Source: Pseudomonas sp. Teo4
GTDB lineage: Bacteria > Pseudomonadota > Gammaproteobacteria > Pseudomonadales > Pseudomonadaceae
Assembly (NCBI RefSeq): GCF_034387475.1
Contig: NZ_JAXCIL010000001.1
Span: forward strand, 682,001-746,000
Direction: 5' to 3'
Length of the DNA stretch: 64,000 bases
Positions 49,797 through 58,407 of this stretch are shown here, piece by piece. The notes under the pieces were generated by a model. The model saw only the letters and a program-made list of their open reading frames with translations. It was not told the origin of the DNA and did not search any database. The position numbers were made by a program, and so were the translations under genes. The number at the start of each line of letters is the position of its first letter. Position 1 is the stretch's first letter.

Positions 49797-51326
49797 CTAA
49801 TCCTGCAGGCTCGCGGCCAGTATCTTGACTTGCCTGATATCGCCCTTGGCCACCTTGGTGACCGCGGTGCCATAGTCGACATCGGCCTTGTAGAGGTACG
49901 ACAGGATGATGTGCTTGCTTTCGTCATCGGCTGCCGCCAACGATTGGCCGAAGCTGTTGACCAGGTCACGCTGCTCGCTCTTGGAGTAGGCGCGATAGAG
50001 TTCACCCGCCTGTTTGAAGTTTTGCGCTCGGGCGATGCCCTGTTGTTGGGTCGTGCCGCTCAAGGGCAATTGGCTGTAGCGCGCCGACTCGCTGGTGGTG
50101 CGCGGCTGCAAACGGCTGGGTTGGTAGTTGACCATGCTGCGGGTGCGGCCTGGGTTGAGCGCGCCGTCCTGGTTGCCATTGCTGACCGCTGCCCGGGGCT
50201 GGTTGATCGGCAGGCTGTTGGCATTGGCGCCTACCCGATACATCTGGGTGTCGGCATAGGAGAACAGGCGGCCCTGCAACAAGCGGTCCTCCGAGGGTTC
50301 GATATCCGCGATCAGGTTGGACGGCGCCAGGGCGACCTGCTCGGTTTCCTGGAAGAAATTGCCGACATTGCGGTTCAGCACCATCTGCCCCACGCGGCGC
50401 TCAGGTACATTGGGCCAGATTTTCGTGGCGTCCAGCGGGTCGAAGTCGAAACCGTCCAGTTGCTCTGGCTCAAGGGTCTGGATATAGAGGTCCCACTTGG
50501 GGTACTCGCCCCTGTCGATGGCCGTTACCAGGTCCTCGGTCATGTGGCTGAAGTTTTTACCCTGGATCTGCTCCACGCTTTTGGGGTTGAGGTTTTCACG
50601 GCCTTGCAGGCTCTTCCAGCGAAACTTCACATAGGTGGCTTCGCCCTTGGCATTGATGAACTTGTAGGCGTGAACGCTGTTGCCATCCATGTGTCGGTAG
50701 CTTTTGGGCGTGCCTTCGTTGGAGTAGAGCAGTGTCAACGTGCGGGTCGCCTCGGGCATGTGCGACAACAGGTCGAAGCGCCGTGCATCGTTACCGAGAT
50801 TGTGGCGAGGGTCGGGTTTGAAGGCATGAACCATGTCGGGAAACTTGATTGCGTCGCGGATGAAGAACGTCGGGAAGTTGTTGCCTACCAGGTCCCAGTT
50901 GCCGGTGCTGGTGTAGAAACGGGTGGCGAAGCCGCGCGGGTCACGCAAGGTTTCCGGTGAATGCAGGCCATGGATGACCGAGGAGAAGCGCACGAAAACC
51001 GGTGTTTTCTCGCCGGGGGTGAACAGTGGCGCCATGGTCAGTGCGGATAAGTCCTCAAACGCCGTGAACTCGCCGTGGGCGCCGGTGCCGCGGGCGTGTA
51101 CGACGCGTTCAGGGGTACGTTCGCGGTCGAAGCGCTGCAGCTTCTGAATCAGCTGAACATCTTGCAGCAGGGTAGGGCCGGCAGCGCCGGCGGTTTGCGA
51201 GTGCTGGTTGTCGCCGACCGCCGCACCATTGTCTCGGGTCAATGGTGCGGCTTGCAGAGGGCCGCTGACCAACAGCGCGGCACACAGCAATGGCAGTAAA
51301 GGATGGCTCGGGCGTATGGCTGGCAT
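49797..51326 (-). CDS. katB: periplasmic catalase
   Basis: The protein is 509 aa, a small-subunit monofunctional haem catalase. A signal peptide (PLLPLLCAALLVSGPLQAA) indicates export to the periplasm. The catalytic H77 is in VVHARGTGAHGEF, the distal N150 in GNNFPTFFIRD, and the haem-ligand tyrosine is in RLFSYADTQMYR. It breaks down hydrogen peroxide before it enters the cell. The AhpD-like gene upstream on the same strand has a separate gap of 104 bp. Confidence 0.95.
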   Translation of the reverse strand: MPAIRPSHPLLPLLCAALLVSGPLQAAPLTRDNGAAVGDNQHSQTAGAAGPTLLQDVQLIQKLQRFDRERTPERVVHARGTGAHGEFTAFEDLSALTMAPLFTPGEKTPVFVRFSSVIHGLHSPETLRDPRGFATRFYTSTGNWDLVGNNFPTFFIRDAIKFPDMVHAFKPDPRHNLGNDARRFDLLSHMPEATRTLTLLYSNEGTPKSYRHMDGNSVHAYKFINAKGEATYVKFRWKSLQGRENLNPKSVEQIQGKNFSHMTEDLVTAIDRGEYPKWDLYIQTLEPEQLDGFDFDPLDATKIWPNVPERRVGQMVLNRNVGNFFQETEQVALAPSNLIADIEPSEDRLLQGRLFSYADTQMYRVGANANSLPINQPRAAVSNGNQDGALNPGRTRSMVNYQPSRLQPRTTSESARYSQLPLSGTTQQQGIARAQNFKQAGELYRAYSKSEQRDLVNSFGQSLAAADDESKHIILSYLYKADVDYGTAVTKVAKGDIRQVKILAASLQD

Positions 51327-51430
51327 GGGCGTGCTCGGTGGTTGATGGAGCTCCCGATGCTATTCATCCCATAGCCCTTGTACCGTCGGCGAGGTCACAT
51401 GGGCTTGTGTGAATCTTCACTGCTCGCAGG

Positions 51431-51868
51431 TCAGGCCGGCACCATCGCGAACCCCACGCCGAAGCGGTTCCAGGCATTGATGGTGGCGATCGCCAGCGTC
51501 AGGTTGGCCACTTCATTGGCTTCGAAGTGCTCGAACAAGGCTTCGTATTCCGACTGTGGGGCGCCGTGTTCGGGCAGGCGGGTCAGGCTTTCGACCCAGG
51601 CCAGTGCCGCCCGTTCGCGTGGCGTGAAATAGCGGGTTTCGCGCCACACGCTCAGCGTTTGCAGGCGTGCTTCGGTTTCGCCGGCCTTGCGGGCGTCATT
51701 GGCGTGCATGTTGACGCAGTAGGCGCAGCCGTTGATTTGCGATGCGCGCAGGCGCACCAGTTCCAGCAGTGAGTTCTCCAGGCCGCTCTTGGCCAGGGCC
51801 TGTTCCAGGCCGACCATGGCTTTGTAGGCTTCCGGGGCCGCTTTGGCCCATTCGATACGCTCGTGCAT
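51431..51868 (-). CDS. AhpD-like carboxymuconolactone decarboxylase family protein
   Basis: The protein is 145 aa. The redox pair CAYC with the following histidine (NGCAYCVNMHANDARKAG, about residue 48) is the AhpD-type active site. ATG at 51868 has GGAG 6 bases upstream and was chosen over one at 51886. It probably acts as a peroxide-related thiol reductant or disulfide carrier. It lies near katB, which fits a peroxide stress role, but that link is inferred. Confidence 0.9.
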   Translation of the reverse strand: MHERIEWAKAAPEAYKAMVGLEQALAKSGLENSLLELVRLRASQINGCAYCVNMHANDARKAGETEARLQTLSVWRETRYFTPRERAALAWVESLTRLPEHGAPQSEYEALFEHFEANEVANLTLAIATINAWNRFGVGFAMVPA

Positions 51869-52075
51869 GACAATCTCCGAGTTCAAGGCTGAAGGTGTGT
51901 GGACATGGAGTTACCTTAGCGCTGCCCGTGCGTTGACCCGATAGCCAATGCCGTGCTTTCACAGGAGGCCAATGGTCCCATTTGGCTGGCCACTGACAAG
52001 CATCCAATCTCTTCATTTCAGCCAGCAAGCGTCTGCCGGGATAATGATCAGGTCTTGCATCAGGAGTACTTGTTC

Positions 52076-52534
52076 ATGCCCGAAGAACGTTACATGCGCG
52101 AAGCCCTCGACCTGGCCCGCGCCAATATCCAGGCCGGCGGCAGGCCCTTCGGCGCCGTGCTGGTGTATCAGGGCAACGTGGTGGCCCGCGCCGTCAACGA
52201 GATCCACAGCACCCAGGACCCGACCACCCATGCCGAAATGCAGGCCATCCGCCAGGCGGCCCAGGTTTTGGGCCAGGCGCGCCTGGAGGGGGCCGAAATC
52301 TATGCCAGCGGCCACCCGTGCCCGATGTGCCTGGCTGCCATGCACCTGTGCGGCATCGAGCGCGCCTGGTTCGCCTATGACAACGACGAAGGCGAGCCCT
52401 ATGGCCTGTCCACGGCGACTGTCTACGCCCAGATGGCCCGGCCGCCACAACAGCAGAGCTTGCCGCTGCGCCCCTTCAAGCCTGACGGTGAAGCCGGCCT
52501 TTACCTTCAGTGGAAGCAGGCCAACGGGCAATGA
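52076..52534 (+). CDS. nucleoside/nucleobase deaminase of the cytidine deaminase superfamily
   Basis: The protein is 152 aa. The zinc motifs are HAEMQAI at about residue 52 and PCPMCLAAMHLCG at about 83. The family includes guanine deaminase and TadA. GGRPFGAVLV at the start is typical of the guanine deaminase branch. ATG at 52076 has AGGAG 9 bases upstream; a longer frame to 51953 has no site. It overlaps the next MFS gene by 4 bp. The base it deaminates cannot be told. Confidence 0.9.
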   Translation: MPEERYMREALDLARANIQAGGRPFGAVLVYQGNVVARAVNEIHSTQDPTTHAEMQAIRQAAQVLGQARLEGAEIYASGHPCPMCLAAMHLCGIERAWFAYDNDEGEPYGLSTATVYAQMARPPQQQSLPLRPFKPDGEAGLYLQWKQANGQ

Positions 52535-53727
52535 GGGGCGCATTGAACCTGTTGCTGGTGGTGCTGCTGGCATTGAACCTGCGGCCCATCCTGACCAGTA
52601 TCGGCCCGCTGCTCGAACCGATGCGTGAAAGTACTGGCCTGGGCTACCAACAGGCGGCGTTGCTGACGGCGCTGCCGGTGCTGTGCATGGGGCTGGTGCC
52701 ATTGCTGCAGCCTTGGCTGCGGCGTTGGCTCAGTGAACACGGTGGCATGCTGGCCGGGCTGTCGGCCATTGCCCTGGCGTGCCTGTGGCGCCTGCAACTG
52801 GGCAGCGCCGCGGCGTTGATCGCCAGTGCGGTGCTGGCCGGGCTTGGCGTGGCCGTGGTCCAGGGCATGATGCCGGGGTTGGTCAACCGCTGGTTCCCAG
52901 GCCGCCTGGCAGCGACCATGGGGCTGTACTCGGCGGCGCTGATGAGCGGTGGGGGCCTGGCGGCGGTGCTCGGGCCGCATCTGAGTGGCTACTTCGGCCG
53001 CTGGCAGGCAGGCCTGGGGCTATGGGCGATTCCAGCGCTGCTGGCGGTCATCGCCTGGGCGGCGCTGCGCCCCCGCCGGGACGCACCGAAACTGGACGGG
53101 GCAGAAGGAGGTCACTGGTTCGGCAACCGTCGGGCCTGGTTGTTGGCGCTGTACTTCGGGCTGATCAACGGTGGATACACCAGCATGGTTGCTTGGCTGC
53201 CGGCGTATCACCTGGAGCACGGTGGCACGGCGCAGGGCGGTGGCGACCTGGTGGGGCTGATGACGATTTTCCAGGTGGCGGGTGCCTTGGGGCTGCCTTT
53301 GCTGTTGCGCCGCTGGTTCGATCGGCGCCCAGGGCTGTGGCTGGCCTTGTCGATTCAGCTGGTCGGTTTCCTGGGGCTGTTGCTGGCGCCGACGTTGGCC
53401 ACAGGAGCCTGGGTGGCAATGATTGGCTTTGGCCTGGGCGCGTGCTTCAGCCTGAGCCTGACCTTGACCCTGGAACACCTCAAGAGCCCGGCCGAGGCGG
53501 GCAGCCTGGCGTCCTTCGTGCAGGGGATCGGCTTCATCATCACCGGTATCGTGCCCTACATCACCGGTTGGTTGCGTGATGTGAGCGGCGATTTCCAGGC
53601 GTCCTGGACATTGCTGGCAGTTACCGTGCTGGCGATGCTGCTGGTGACGCTGTGCTTCGCCCCGCGCGGCTATGCCGCCGCCATCACCCGACCGGGCCAG
53701 GCCAAGCAGGCGCCTGCGGTCAGCTGA
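52531..53727 (+). CDS. MFS transporter, CynX/NimT type
   Basis: The protein is 398 aa with about 12 hydrophobic segments. LALNLRPILTSIGPLLE in helix 1 and WFPGRLAATMGLYSAALMSGGGLA in helices 4-5 are CynX/NimT-like. The start at 52531 overlaps the deaminase stop (ATGA). The pair suggests export or import of the base or its product. It overlaps the convergent MocR gene by 8 bp at the 3' end. Confidence 0.9.
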   Translation: MRGALNLLLVVLLALNLRPILTSIGPLLEPMRESTGLGYQQAALLTALPVLCMGLVPLLQPWLRRWLSEHGGMLAGLSAIALACLWRLQLGSAAALIASAVLAGLGVAVVQGMMPGLVNRWFPGRLAATMGLYSAALMSGGGLAAVLGPHLSGYFGRWQAGLGLWAIPALLAVIAWAALRPRRDAPKLDGAEGGHWFGNRRAWLLALYFGLINGGYTSMVAWLPAYHLEHGGTAQGGGDLVGLMTIFQVAGALGLPLLLRRWFDRRPGLWLALSIQLVGFLGLLLAPTLATGAWVAMIGFGLGACFSLSLTLTLEHLKSPAEAGSLASFVQGIGFIITGIVPYITGWLRDVSGDFQASWTLLAVTVLAMLLVTLCFAPRGYAAAITRPGQAKQAPAVS

Positions 53728-55153
53728 GGCGCTGCAGGGTGTCGACGACCCGGTCCAGGGCCGGGTCGATGTCCAGCAGCTCGATCGCACCGAAGCCCAT
53801 CAACAACCCAGGGCGTACCGGGGCTTCGTGATAGAAGGGGGCCAATGAGTAAAGGCCCACTTCCACCTTGCGGGCCAAGTTGGCCAACAGTTCCACGTCC
53901 ACCTCTGGCCGCGCCAGCGCGCTGAGGTGAAAGCCGGCGCTGGCGGGCACAGCCTGAAACCACGGGGCCAGGTCACCCTCCAGCCGTGACAGGATACGCT
54001 CGCGCCGGGCGCTGTAGATTTCGTGGCAGCGGCGGATGTGCTTGTTGAGGTGGCCTTCGCCGATGAAACGCGCCAACGCCCACTGCAGCAGCGTCGGGCT
54101 GTGCCAGTCGGTCAGGTGCTTGGCCACGCAGGCCGCTTGCAGTACGGCGGCCGGCAGCACCGCATAGCCCAGGCGCAGCTCGGGCAGCAAGGTCTTGGAG
54201 AAGGTCCCGACATAGGCCACCAGGCCGTGTCGGTCCAGGCGCTGCAGGGCGTCCGAAGCAGGGCCGTGATAGCGGAATTCGCAGTCGTAGTCGTCTTCGA
54301 TGATCAGCGCGCCAAGCGCTGCGGCGCGTGCCAGCAAAGCCTGACGCCGGCCTTCGCTCATGGGCATCCCTAAGGGAAACTGATGCGAAGGGGTGACATA
54401 GATCAGTCGCGTGCCATCGGCGATCTGCTCGACGCACATGCCTTGATCATCCACCGGTACCGATTGCAGGCGTGCGCCCAGAGCCAGGAACAGTTGCCGT
54501 GCCGGCGGATAGCCGGGGTCTTCCATGGCCACCTGGCAACCCGGCTCTATCAGCACGCGGGCGATCAGGTCCAAGGCTTGCTGGGCGCCGTTGCAAACCA
54601 GCACATCCGCCGCACTGCAGTGCACGCCACGGGCGTAGGCGATGTGGTGGGCGATGGCTTCACGCAGCTCAGGCAGCCCCTGGGCCGGGAATTGCCGCTC
54701 GGGGTGGCGCTGGCTGCGGCGTAGCGCGTAGTTCAGGCAACTGCGCCACTGGTCGAAGGGAAACTGTGCCTTGCTCGACGCCCCGCCGACGAAATCATAG
54801 CGCGAAGGCGCTTCCAGGGTACGCCTGGCGAGCACCGTGGCCCGCTGCTGCCAGCGCTGCAGTGAGTCGGCAGCGGCCAGGGGGATGGCGTGCATATCGT
54901 TCGCGCTGACCGGTTGGCGCGGGGTGATGAAGGTGCCTCGGCCCACCACGCCACTGAGCAGGTTGTCGTAGGTCAGGCGTGAGTAGGCTTCGGCCACGGT
55001 CTTGCGTGACACCCCCAGTTGCTCGGCCAGCAGCCGGGTTGGCGGCAGCTGGGTGCCTGCGGCCAGGTGACCACTGTCGATGCCAGCGCGCAGTTGCTGG
55101 TAGAGCTGGTCGGCCAAGCCTTTGCGGCCGTCCAGGCGGATGTGCAATTCCAT
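53720..55153 (-). CDS. MocR/PdxR-type regulator (GntR HTH plus aminotransferase domain)
   Basis: The protein is 477 aa. An N-terminal GntR winged helix is at about residues 10-72 (TQLPPTRLLAEQLGVSRKTVAEAYSRL). An aminotransferase class I domain follows from about 120, with the PLP lysine in VGTFSKTLLPELRLGY and IEDDYDCEFRYHG. These proteins sense PLP or an amino compound and often control a divergent gene. Its target is not clear; the gene at 55213 is on the same strand, not divergent. Confidence 0.94.
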   Translation of the reverse strand: MELHIRLDGRKGLADQLYQQLRAGIDSGHLAAGTQLPPTRLLAEQLGVSRKTVAEAYSRLTYDNLLSGVVGRGTFITPRQPVSANDMHAIPLAAADSLQRWQQRATVLARRTLEAPSRYDFVGGASSKAQFPFDQWRSCLNYALRRSQRHPERQFPAQGLPELREAIAHHIAYARGVHCSAADVLVCNGAQQALDLIARVLIEPGCQVAMEDPGYPPARQLFLALGARLQSVPVDDQGMCVEQIADGTRLIYVTPSHQFPLGMPMSEGRRQALLARAAALGALIIEDDYDCEFRYHGPASDALQRLDRHGLVAYVGTFSKTLLPELRLGYAVLPAAVLQAACVAKHLTDWHSPTLLQWALARFIGEGHLNKHIRRCHEIYSARRERILSRLEGDLAPWFQAVPASAGFHLSALARPEVDVELLANLARKVEVGLYSLAPFYHEAPVRPGLLMGFGAIELLDIDPALDRVVDTLQRLS

Positions 55154-55212
55154 GGTTGGGGTCCGGAGCGCAGGAGTGCTCAGGATAGCGGATACCGCAC
55201 TGCGCGGCGCCC

Positions 55213-55551
55213 CTAGAATCGCGCCGTACTCACGGTGATGTACCTTTTATCCGGCAGGGCGATGCGAATCACCGTTTCATCAGCCGGCGCCTTGCGCTTC
55301 TGCTTGATGCGTACCCCCTCCACCGCGACGGCGTTCATGCGGTGGTTGATGGCGCGGCCACTGGCGTCGAAGAACACATCACTGGCCAGCAGCTCGATAC
55401 GTTCGACCAGTTGTCGGGAGCGCTCATCGGTGGAGCAGAAGAACAGTACGCCCGACAGGTGCGGGTCGTCGTCGGGGTTGCTGACGTCATGCGCCAGCAG
55501 TTCGCGCAGGGCGCTGCGCAGTTCGGCCGTTGCGCGCTGGTATGTCTGCAT
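55213..55551 (-). CDS. small protein of unknown function (112 aa)
   Basis: The ATG at 55551 is preceded by GAGG. The peptide has an N-terminal helical part (MQTYQRATAELRSALRELLAHD) and an alpha/beta part ending with DETVIRIALPDKRYITVSTARF. LVERIELLASDVFFDASGRAI is in the middle. It has no signal peptide and no recognised domain. It lies upstream of mocR on the same strand, with a 59-bp gap, so they might be cotranscribed. Confidence 0.7.
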   Translation of the reverse strand: MQTYQRATAELRSALRELLAHDVSNPDDDPHLSGVLFFCSTDERSRQLVERIELLASDVFFDASGRAINHRMNAVAVEGVRIKQKRKAPADETVIRIALPDKRYITVSTARF

Positions 55552-55784
55552 GTGGGGGCATCCTCTGGATTGCGAGCGGGGTCGGGCCGCGAGTTCCTTG
55601 CGGCCTTGTTTCATCCAGTGCCGATCATGTTTTCACTGGGTAGCGGCGACAAGTAAGACGCGTCCGTTACTTGCGTGGGAAATTTCCGAACTTGCCGTTG
55701 TTGATGCGCGTCGGTCCGGCTGGAATTGCCGTAGGGCCCTTTGGCACAATGCCTCGCTTGATAGCGCGTTGCCGAGGAGTACCG

Positions 55785-56372
55785 ATGAACAGCCATTTTC
55801 AAGCCGTCGACCTGAAGAAGGCCTACCGCCTGCTCAATCACGGGCCGACTGTACTGGTGTCGGCAAACCATGCAGGGGTGGACAACGTCATGGCTGCAGC
55901 CTGGGCCTGCGCGCTGGACTTCGACCCGCCCAAGGTCACGGTGGTGCTGGACAAGATTGCCCGCACCCGGCAATTGGTCGAGGGCAGCGGCTGGTTCGTG
56001 ATCCAAGTGCCCACCGCCGCTCAAGCCGAGCTGACCCATGAGGTCGGCACTCGCAGCCTGTTCGACCAACCCGACAAGCTGGCCAGCATCGGTGTCGAGC
56101 TGGCCCATGTCGAAGGCTATGCCGCCCCCCTGGTGCAAGGGTGCTCGGCCTGGTTGATGTGCCGGGTGATCGACGAGCCGCACAACCAGAGCACCTATGA
56201 CTTGTTCATCGGCGAAGTGGTGGCGGCCTGGGCTGATGACCGGGTGTTCCGCGACGGGCACTGGGCCTATGAGAATGCCGACCCACAGTGGCGTAGCCTT
56301 CATTACGTGGCGGGCGGGCATTTCTATGCCATTGGTGAACCGGTGGTGGTCGGGCAGCAGGATCAAGACTGA
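55785..56372 (+). CDS. flavin reductase-like FMN-binding split-barrel protein
   Basis: The protein is 195 aa. GPTVLVSANHAGVDNVMAAAW at about residues 20-40, then PPKVTVVLDKIARTRQLVEGSG, is the flavin-binding core of the flavoprotein reductase domain. It probably binds FMN, but no partner monooxygenase is nearby. ATG at 55785 has GAGGAG 6 bases upstream, and the longer frame has no site. It ends 63 bp before the IS element. Confidence 0.9.
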   Translation: MNSHFQAVDLKKAYRLLNHGPTVLVSANHAGVDNVMAAAWACALDFDPPKVTVVLDKIARTRQLVEGSGWFVIQVPTAAQAELTHEVGTRSLFDQPDKLASIGVELAHVEGYAAPLVQGCSAWLMCRVIDEPHNQSTYDLFIGEVVAAWADDRVFRDGHWAYENADPQWRSLHYVAGGHFYAIGEPVVVGQQDQD

Positions 56373-56375
56373 CTG

Positions 56376-56434
56376 CTTCGCCGGCAAGCCGGCTCCCACA
56401 GGTACTGCGGTGGTCTCAAGGTTGTCGCGGTCCA
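56376..56434. repeat. left half of a REPIN, cut by the IS insertion
   Basis: CTTCGCCGGCAAGCCGGCTC and the stretch that follows, ending CGCGGTCCA, match the intact element at 57909-57967 almost base for base. The IS begins right after CCA. The right flank of the IS resumes with CCATGTGGGAGC and then diverges from the expected arm, so this copy was already truncated or has since lost its second arm. Confidence 0.85.
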
Positions 56435-56462
56435 TGGACTGCCCCCCAAAAGTTGGACAGTT

Positions 56463-57308
56463 TCAGCCAGTGACCTGAGTCCTGTAATCGACAGGGCTCA
56501 GGCCATTGAGCTTCAGTTTGATCCGGTCATGGTTGTAGTAATGGATGTACTCTTCCAGACCTGCCTTCAGCTCCTCAACACTCTCAAATCGCTTCAGATA
56601 AAAAAATTCAGCCTTGAGTGTGCCGAAGAAGCTTTCCATAGCTGCATTGTCCAGGCAATTGCCCTTGCGAGACATGCTTTGCTTTACGCCACGTTCATTG
56701 AGCTTGTGGCGGTATTGAGCTTGCTGGTAGTGCCAGCCTTGATCAGAGTGGATCACTAGCTTGGGCTTTTCTCCCAAGCGATTGAGAGCTTTCTCCAACA
56801 TATTTCCAACCAAGCTATAGCTGGGCCGGCTGGCCGTTTCATAGGCAATGATTTCTCCGTTGTACAAGTCCAACACTGGCGACAGATAGAGCTTTTGCTG
56901 AGCTACCTTGAACTCAGTGACATCGGTTACCCATTTCTGGTTAGGTCGCTGAGCGATGAAATTGCGTTCCAGCAGATTCTTGGCCACTTTGCCGACGCAC
57001 CCCCGGTAGGAGCGGTATTTTTTCGGGCGCACCACAGATTTCAGGCCGAGCCGAGCCATTAGCCGTTCGATAACTTTTTTGTTGACCAGGGTCCCTTGGC
57101 TTCTGATCGCCAACGCCACACGCCGATAGCCGTACAGCCCCCTCTCCTTGTGATAAACGCGCTGCACCAACTCGTTGAGCGCGGCATGCTTGTCCGGCTT
57201 CTGCTGGCTTTTGATCTGGTAATAGAACGTGCTGCGCGCCAGGCCTACTAATTCCAGAAGGTCTGGTAACGGAAATCTGCGTTTGAGTTGGGAGACAATC
57301 AGGGCTTT
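56463..57308 (-). CDS. IS3-family transposase OrfB (reached by -1 frameshift from OrfA)
   Basis: The integrase core has the DDE triad: D in WVTDVTEFKV, D in VIHSDQGWHYQ and E in DNAAMESFFGTL, 35 residues after the second D. The upstream HTH_21 part is LELVGLARSTFYYQ. It has no good independent start at its 5' end; the frame opens before the orfA stop, and GCGAAAAAGCCC at 57303-57313 is a plausible slippery site for ribosomes to shift by -1. An internal ATG at 57170 would give a truncated protein. Confidence 0.92.
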   Translation of the reverse strand, partial: KALIVSQLKRRFPLPDLLELVGLARSTFYYQIKSQQKPDKHAALNELVQRVYHKERGLYGYRRVALAIRSQGTLVNKKVIERLMARLGLKSVVRPKKYRSYRGCVGKVAKNLLERNFIAQRPNQKWVTDVTEFKVAQQKLYLSPVLDLYNGEIIAYETASRPSYSLVGNMLEKALNRLGEKPKLVIHSDQGWHYQQAQYRHKLNERGVKQSMSRKGNCLDNAAMESFFGTLKAEFFYLKRFESVEELKAGLEEYIHYYNHDRIKLKLNGLSPVDYRTQVTG

Positions 57309-57820
57309 TTCGCCCGTGTTCGCTCCTTTTCCTCTCGCAGCGCTTTGAGCTCCTTTAGGACAGCGTTCTCCATGCGCAGGTATTCGAGTTCAGCCATCAG
57401 CTGTTCTCGGGATTTCTCCGTGTCGTTGGAGTCCGTGGGTTTGGCTGGCTTGATTCTCTTGGCCACGTTGGTCGGCTTTCTCTGTTGAATAGCTGTCAGG
57501 ACGGTAGGGCTGCCACTGTAGTATTGCCGCTGCCAGATGCCTACCTGAGAAGATTGCCCTAAACCAAAATGTGCCGCCGTTTGGCGCATCGAAAGCCGAT
57601 GCTCCAGCATGTACTGCAACACCTGCCGCTTGAAGTCATCGCTGTAGCGCTGTCCGTGTGATCGCGGGCCAAGACCTGCACTGGCCTGATGGCTCGCCAC
57701 CCACCGTCTCAACAGACTGACATCGAGCCCGAAATGCCTGGCCACCTTTCGGAAACCATCACTGCCAGTTAGGTAGGTCGTGATTGCAGCGAGCTTGAAC
57801 TGCTCGGTGTACTTGCCCAT
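57299..57820 (-). CDS. IS3-family transposase OrfA
   Basis: The protein is 173 aa with two helix-turn-helix regions: residues about 5-45 (TEQFKLAAITTYLTGSDGFRKVARHFGLDVSLLRRWV) and about 65-110. A leucine-rich coiled coil at the C-terminus (LMAELEYLRMENAVLKELKALREE) drives dimerisation. It binds the inverted repeats and fuses with OrfB to make the full transposase. The start at 57820 (MGKYTEQF) was chosen over an upstream one at 57850 that would lie inside the terminal repeat. Confidence 0.93.
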   Translation of the reverse strand: MGKYTEQFKLAAITTYLTGSDGFRKVARHFGLDVSLLRRWVASHQASAGLGPRSHGQRYSDDFKRQVLQYMLEHRLSMRQTAAHFGLGQSSQVGIWQRQYYSGSPTVLTAIQQRKPTNVAKRIKPAKPTDSNDTEKSREQLMAELEYLRMENAVLKELKALREEKERTRAKKP

Positions 57821-57868
57821 AGATCCCCCAAGGGTTGGATTTGTGTCCAACTTCTTGGGGGCAGTCCA

Positions 57869-58001
57869 CCATGTGGGAGCAACTGTCTTGTGCTGCCTGT
57901 ACCGGCCTCATCGCCGGCAAGCCGGCTCCTACAGGTACTGCGGTGGTCTCAAGGTTGTCGCGGTCCATGTGGGAGCCGGCTTGCCGGCGATAGGGCCGGT
58001 A
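57869..58001. repeat. REPIN downstream of glcG, tandem to the truncated copy
   Basis: ACCGGCCTCATCGCCGGCAAG (57901 on) and its complement ending in GGGCCGGT at 58000 form an intact hairpin. Its left half repeats the sequence at 56376-56434, so the region held two tandem copies before the IS entered. The first 32 bases after the IS are the remains of the first copy. It lies 8 bp past the glcG stop and may act as the operon's transcript end. Confidence 0.85.
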
Positions 58002-58008
58002 TCGGCAA

Positions 58009-58407
58009 TCACAATGCCGCCGCCCCGGCCTTGGCCACTTCGGCATCCTGCTCGGACTTGACCCCGGAAACACCAATGGCGCCCACCACCTGGCCGTCGA
58101 TCCGCAGCGGCACGCCGCCTTCCAGGCTGGTAAGCAGCGGCGCGGTGACGAACGCGGTGCGCCCGCCGTTGACCATCTGCTCGTAATCGCGGGTTTCCTT
58201 GCGCCCCAGCGCCGAGCTGCGGGCCTTTTCCATGGCGATGTAGGCGCTGGCCGGGGCGCAGCCATCCATGCGCTCCAAGGCCAGCGGGTGGCCGCCGTCA
58301 TCGACCACGGCGATGGTCACGTTCCACTGGTTGGCCTGCGCGTGCTGGCGGGCGGCGTTGAGCAGGCGGCTGACTTCGGCCTGGCCGATCACGGACTTGC
58401 TATGCAT
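58009..58407 (-). CDS. glcG: GlcG/HbpS-like protein
   Basis: The protein is 132 aa. IAVVDDGGHPLALERMDG at about residues 32-49, SALGRKETRDY and GGVPLRIDGQVVGAIGVSGV at about 95-115 mark the GlcG/HbpS fold. Members bind haem or small ligands. In glycolate operons its exact role is unsettled. It overlaps the end of glcF by 8 bp and is last in the operon. Confidence 0.92.
   Translation of the reverse strand: MHSKSVIGQAEVSRLLNAARQHAQANQWNVTIAVVDDGGHPLALERMDGCAPASAYIAMEKARSSALGRKETRDYEQMVNGGRTAFVTAPLLTSLEGGVPLRIDGQVVGAIGVSGVKSEQDAEVAKAGAAAL

Larger units (their letters stand above)
56435..57868 (-). mobile_element. IS3-family insertion sequence (1434 bp), IS150-like
   Basis: The terminal inverted repeats are TGGACTGCCCCC-AAAAGTTGGACA-type at the left (56435-56459) and the complement at the right (57844-57868), with only a few mismatches. 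A 3-bp duplication CCA flanks the element (56432-56434 and 57869-57871). It holds orfA and orfB of an IS3 element on the minus strand with a frameshift window. Both genes look intact, so the element may be active. It sits between the flavin-reductase-like gene and glcG and disrupts only repeat sequence. Confidence 0.95.
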
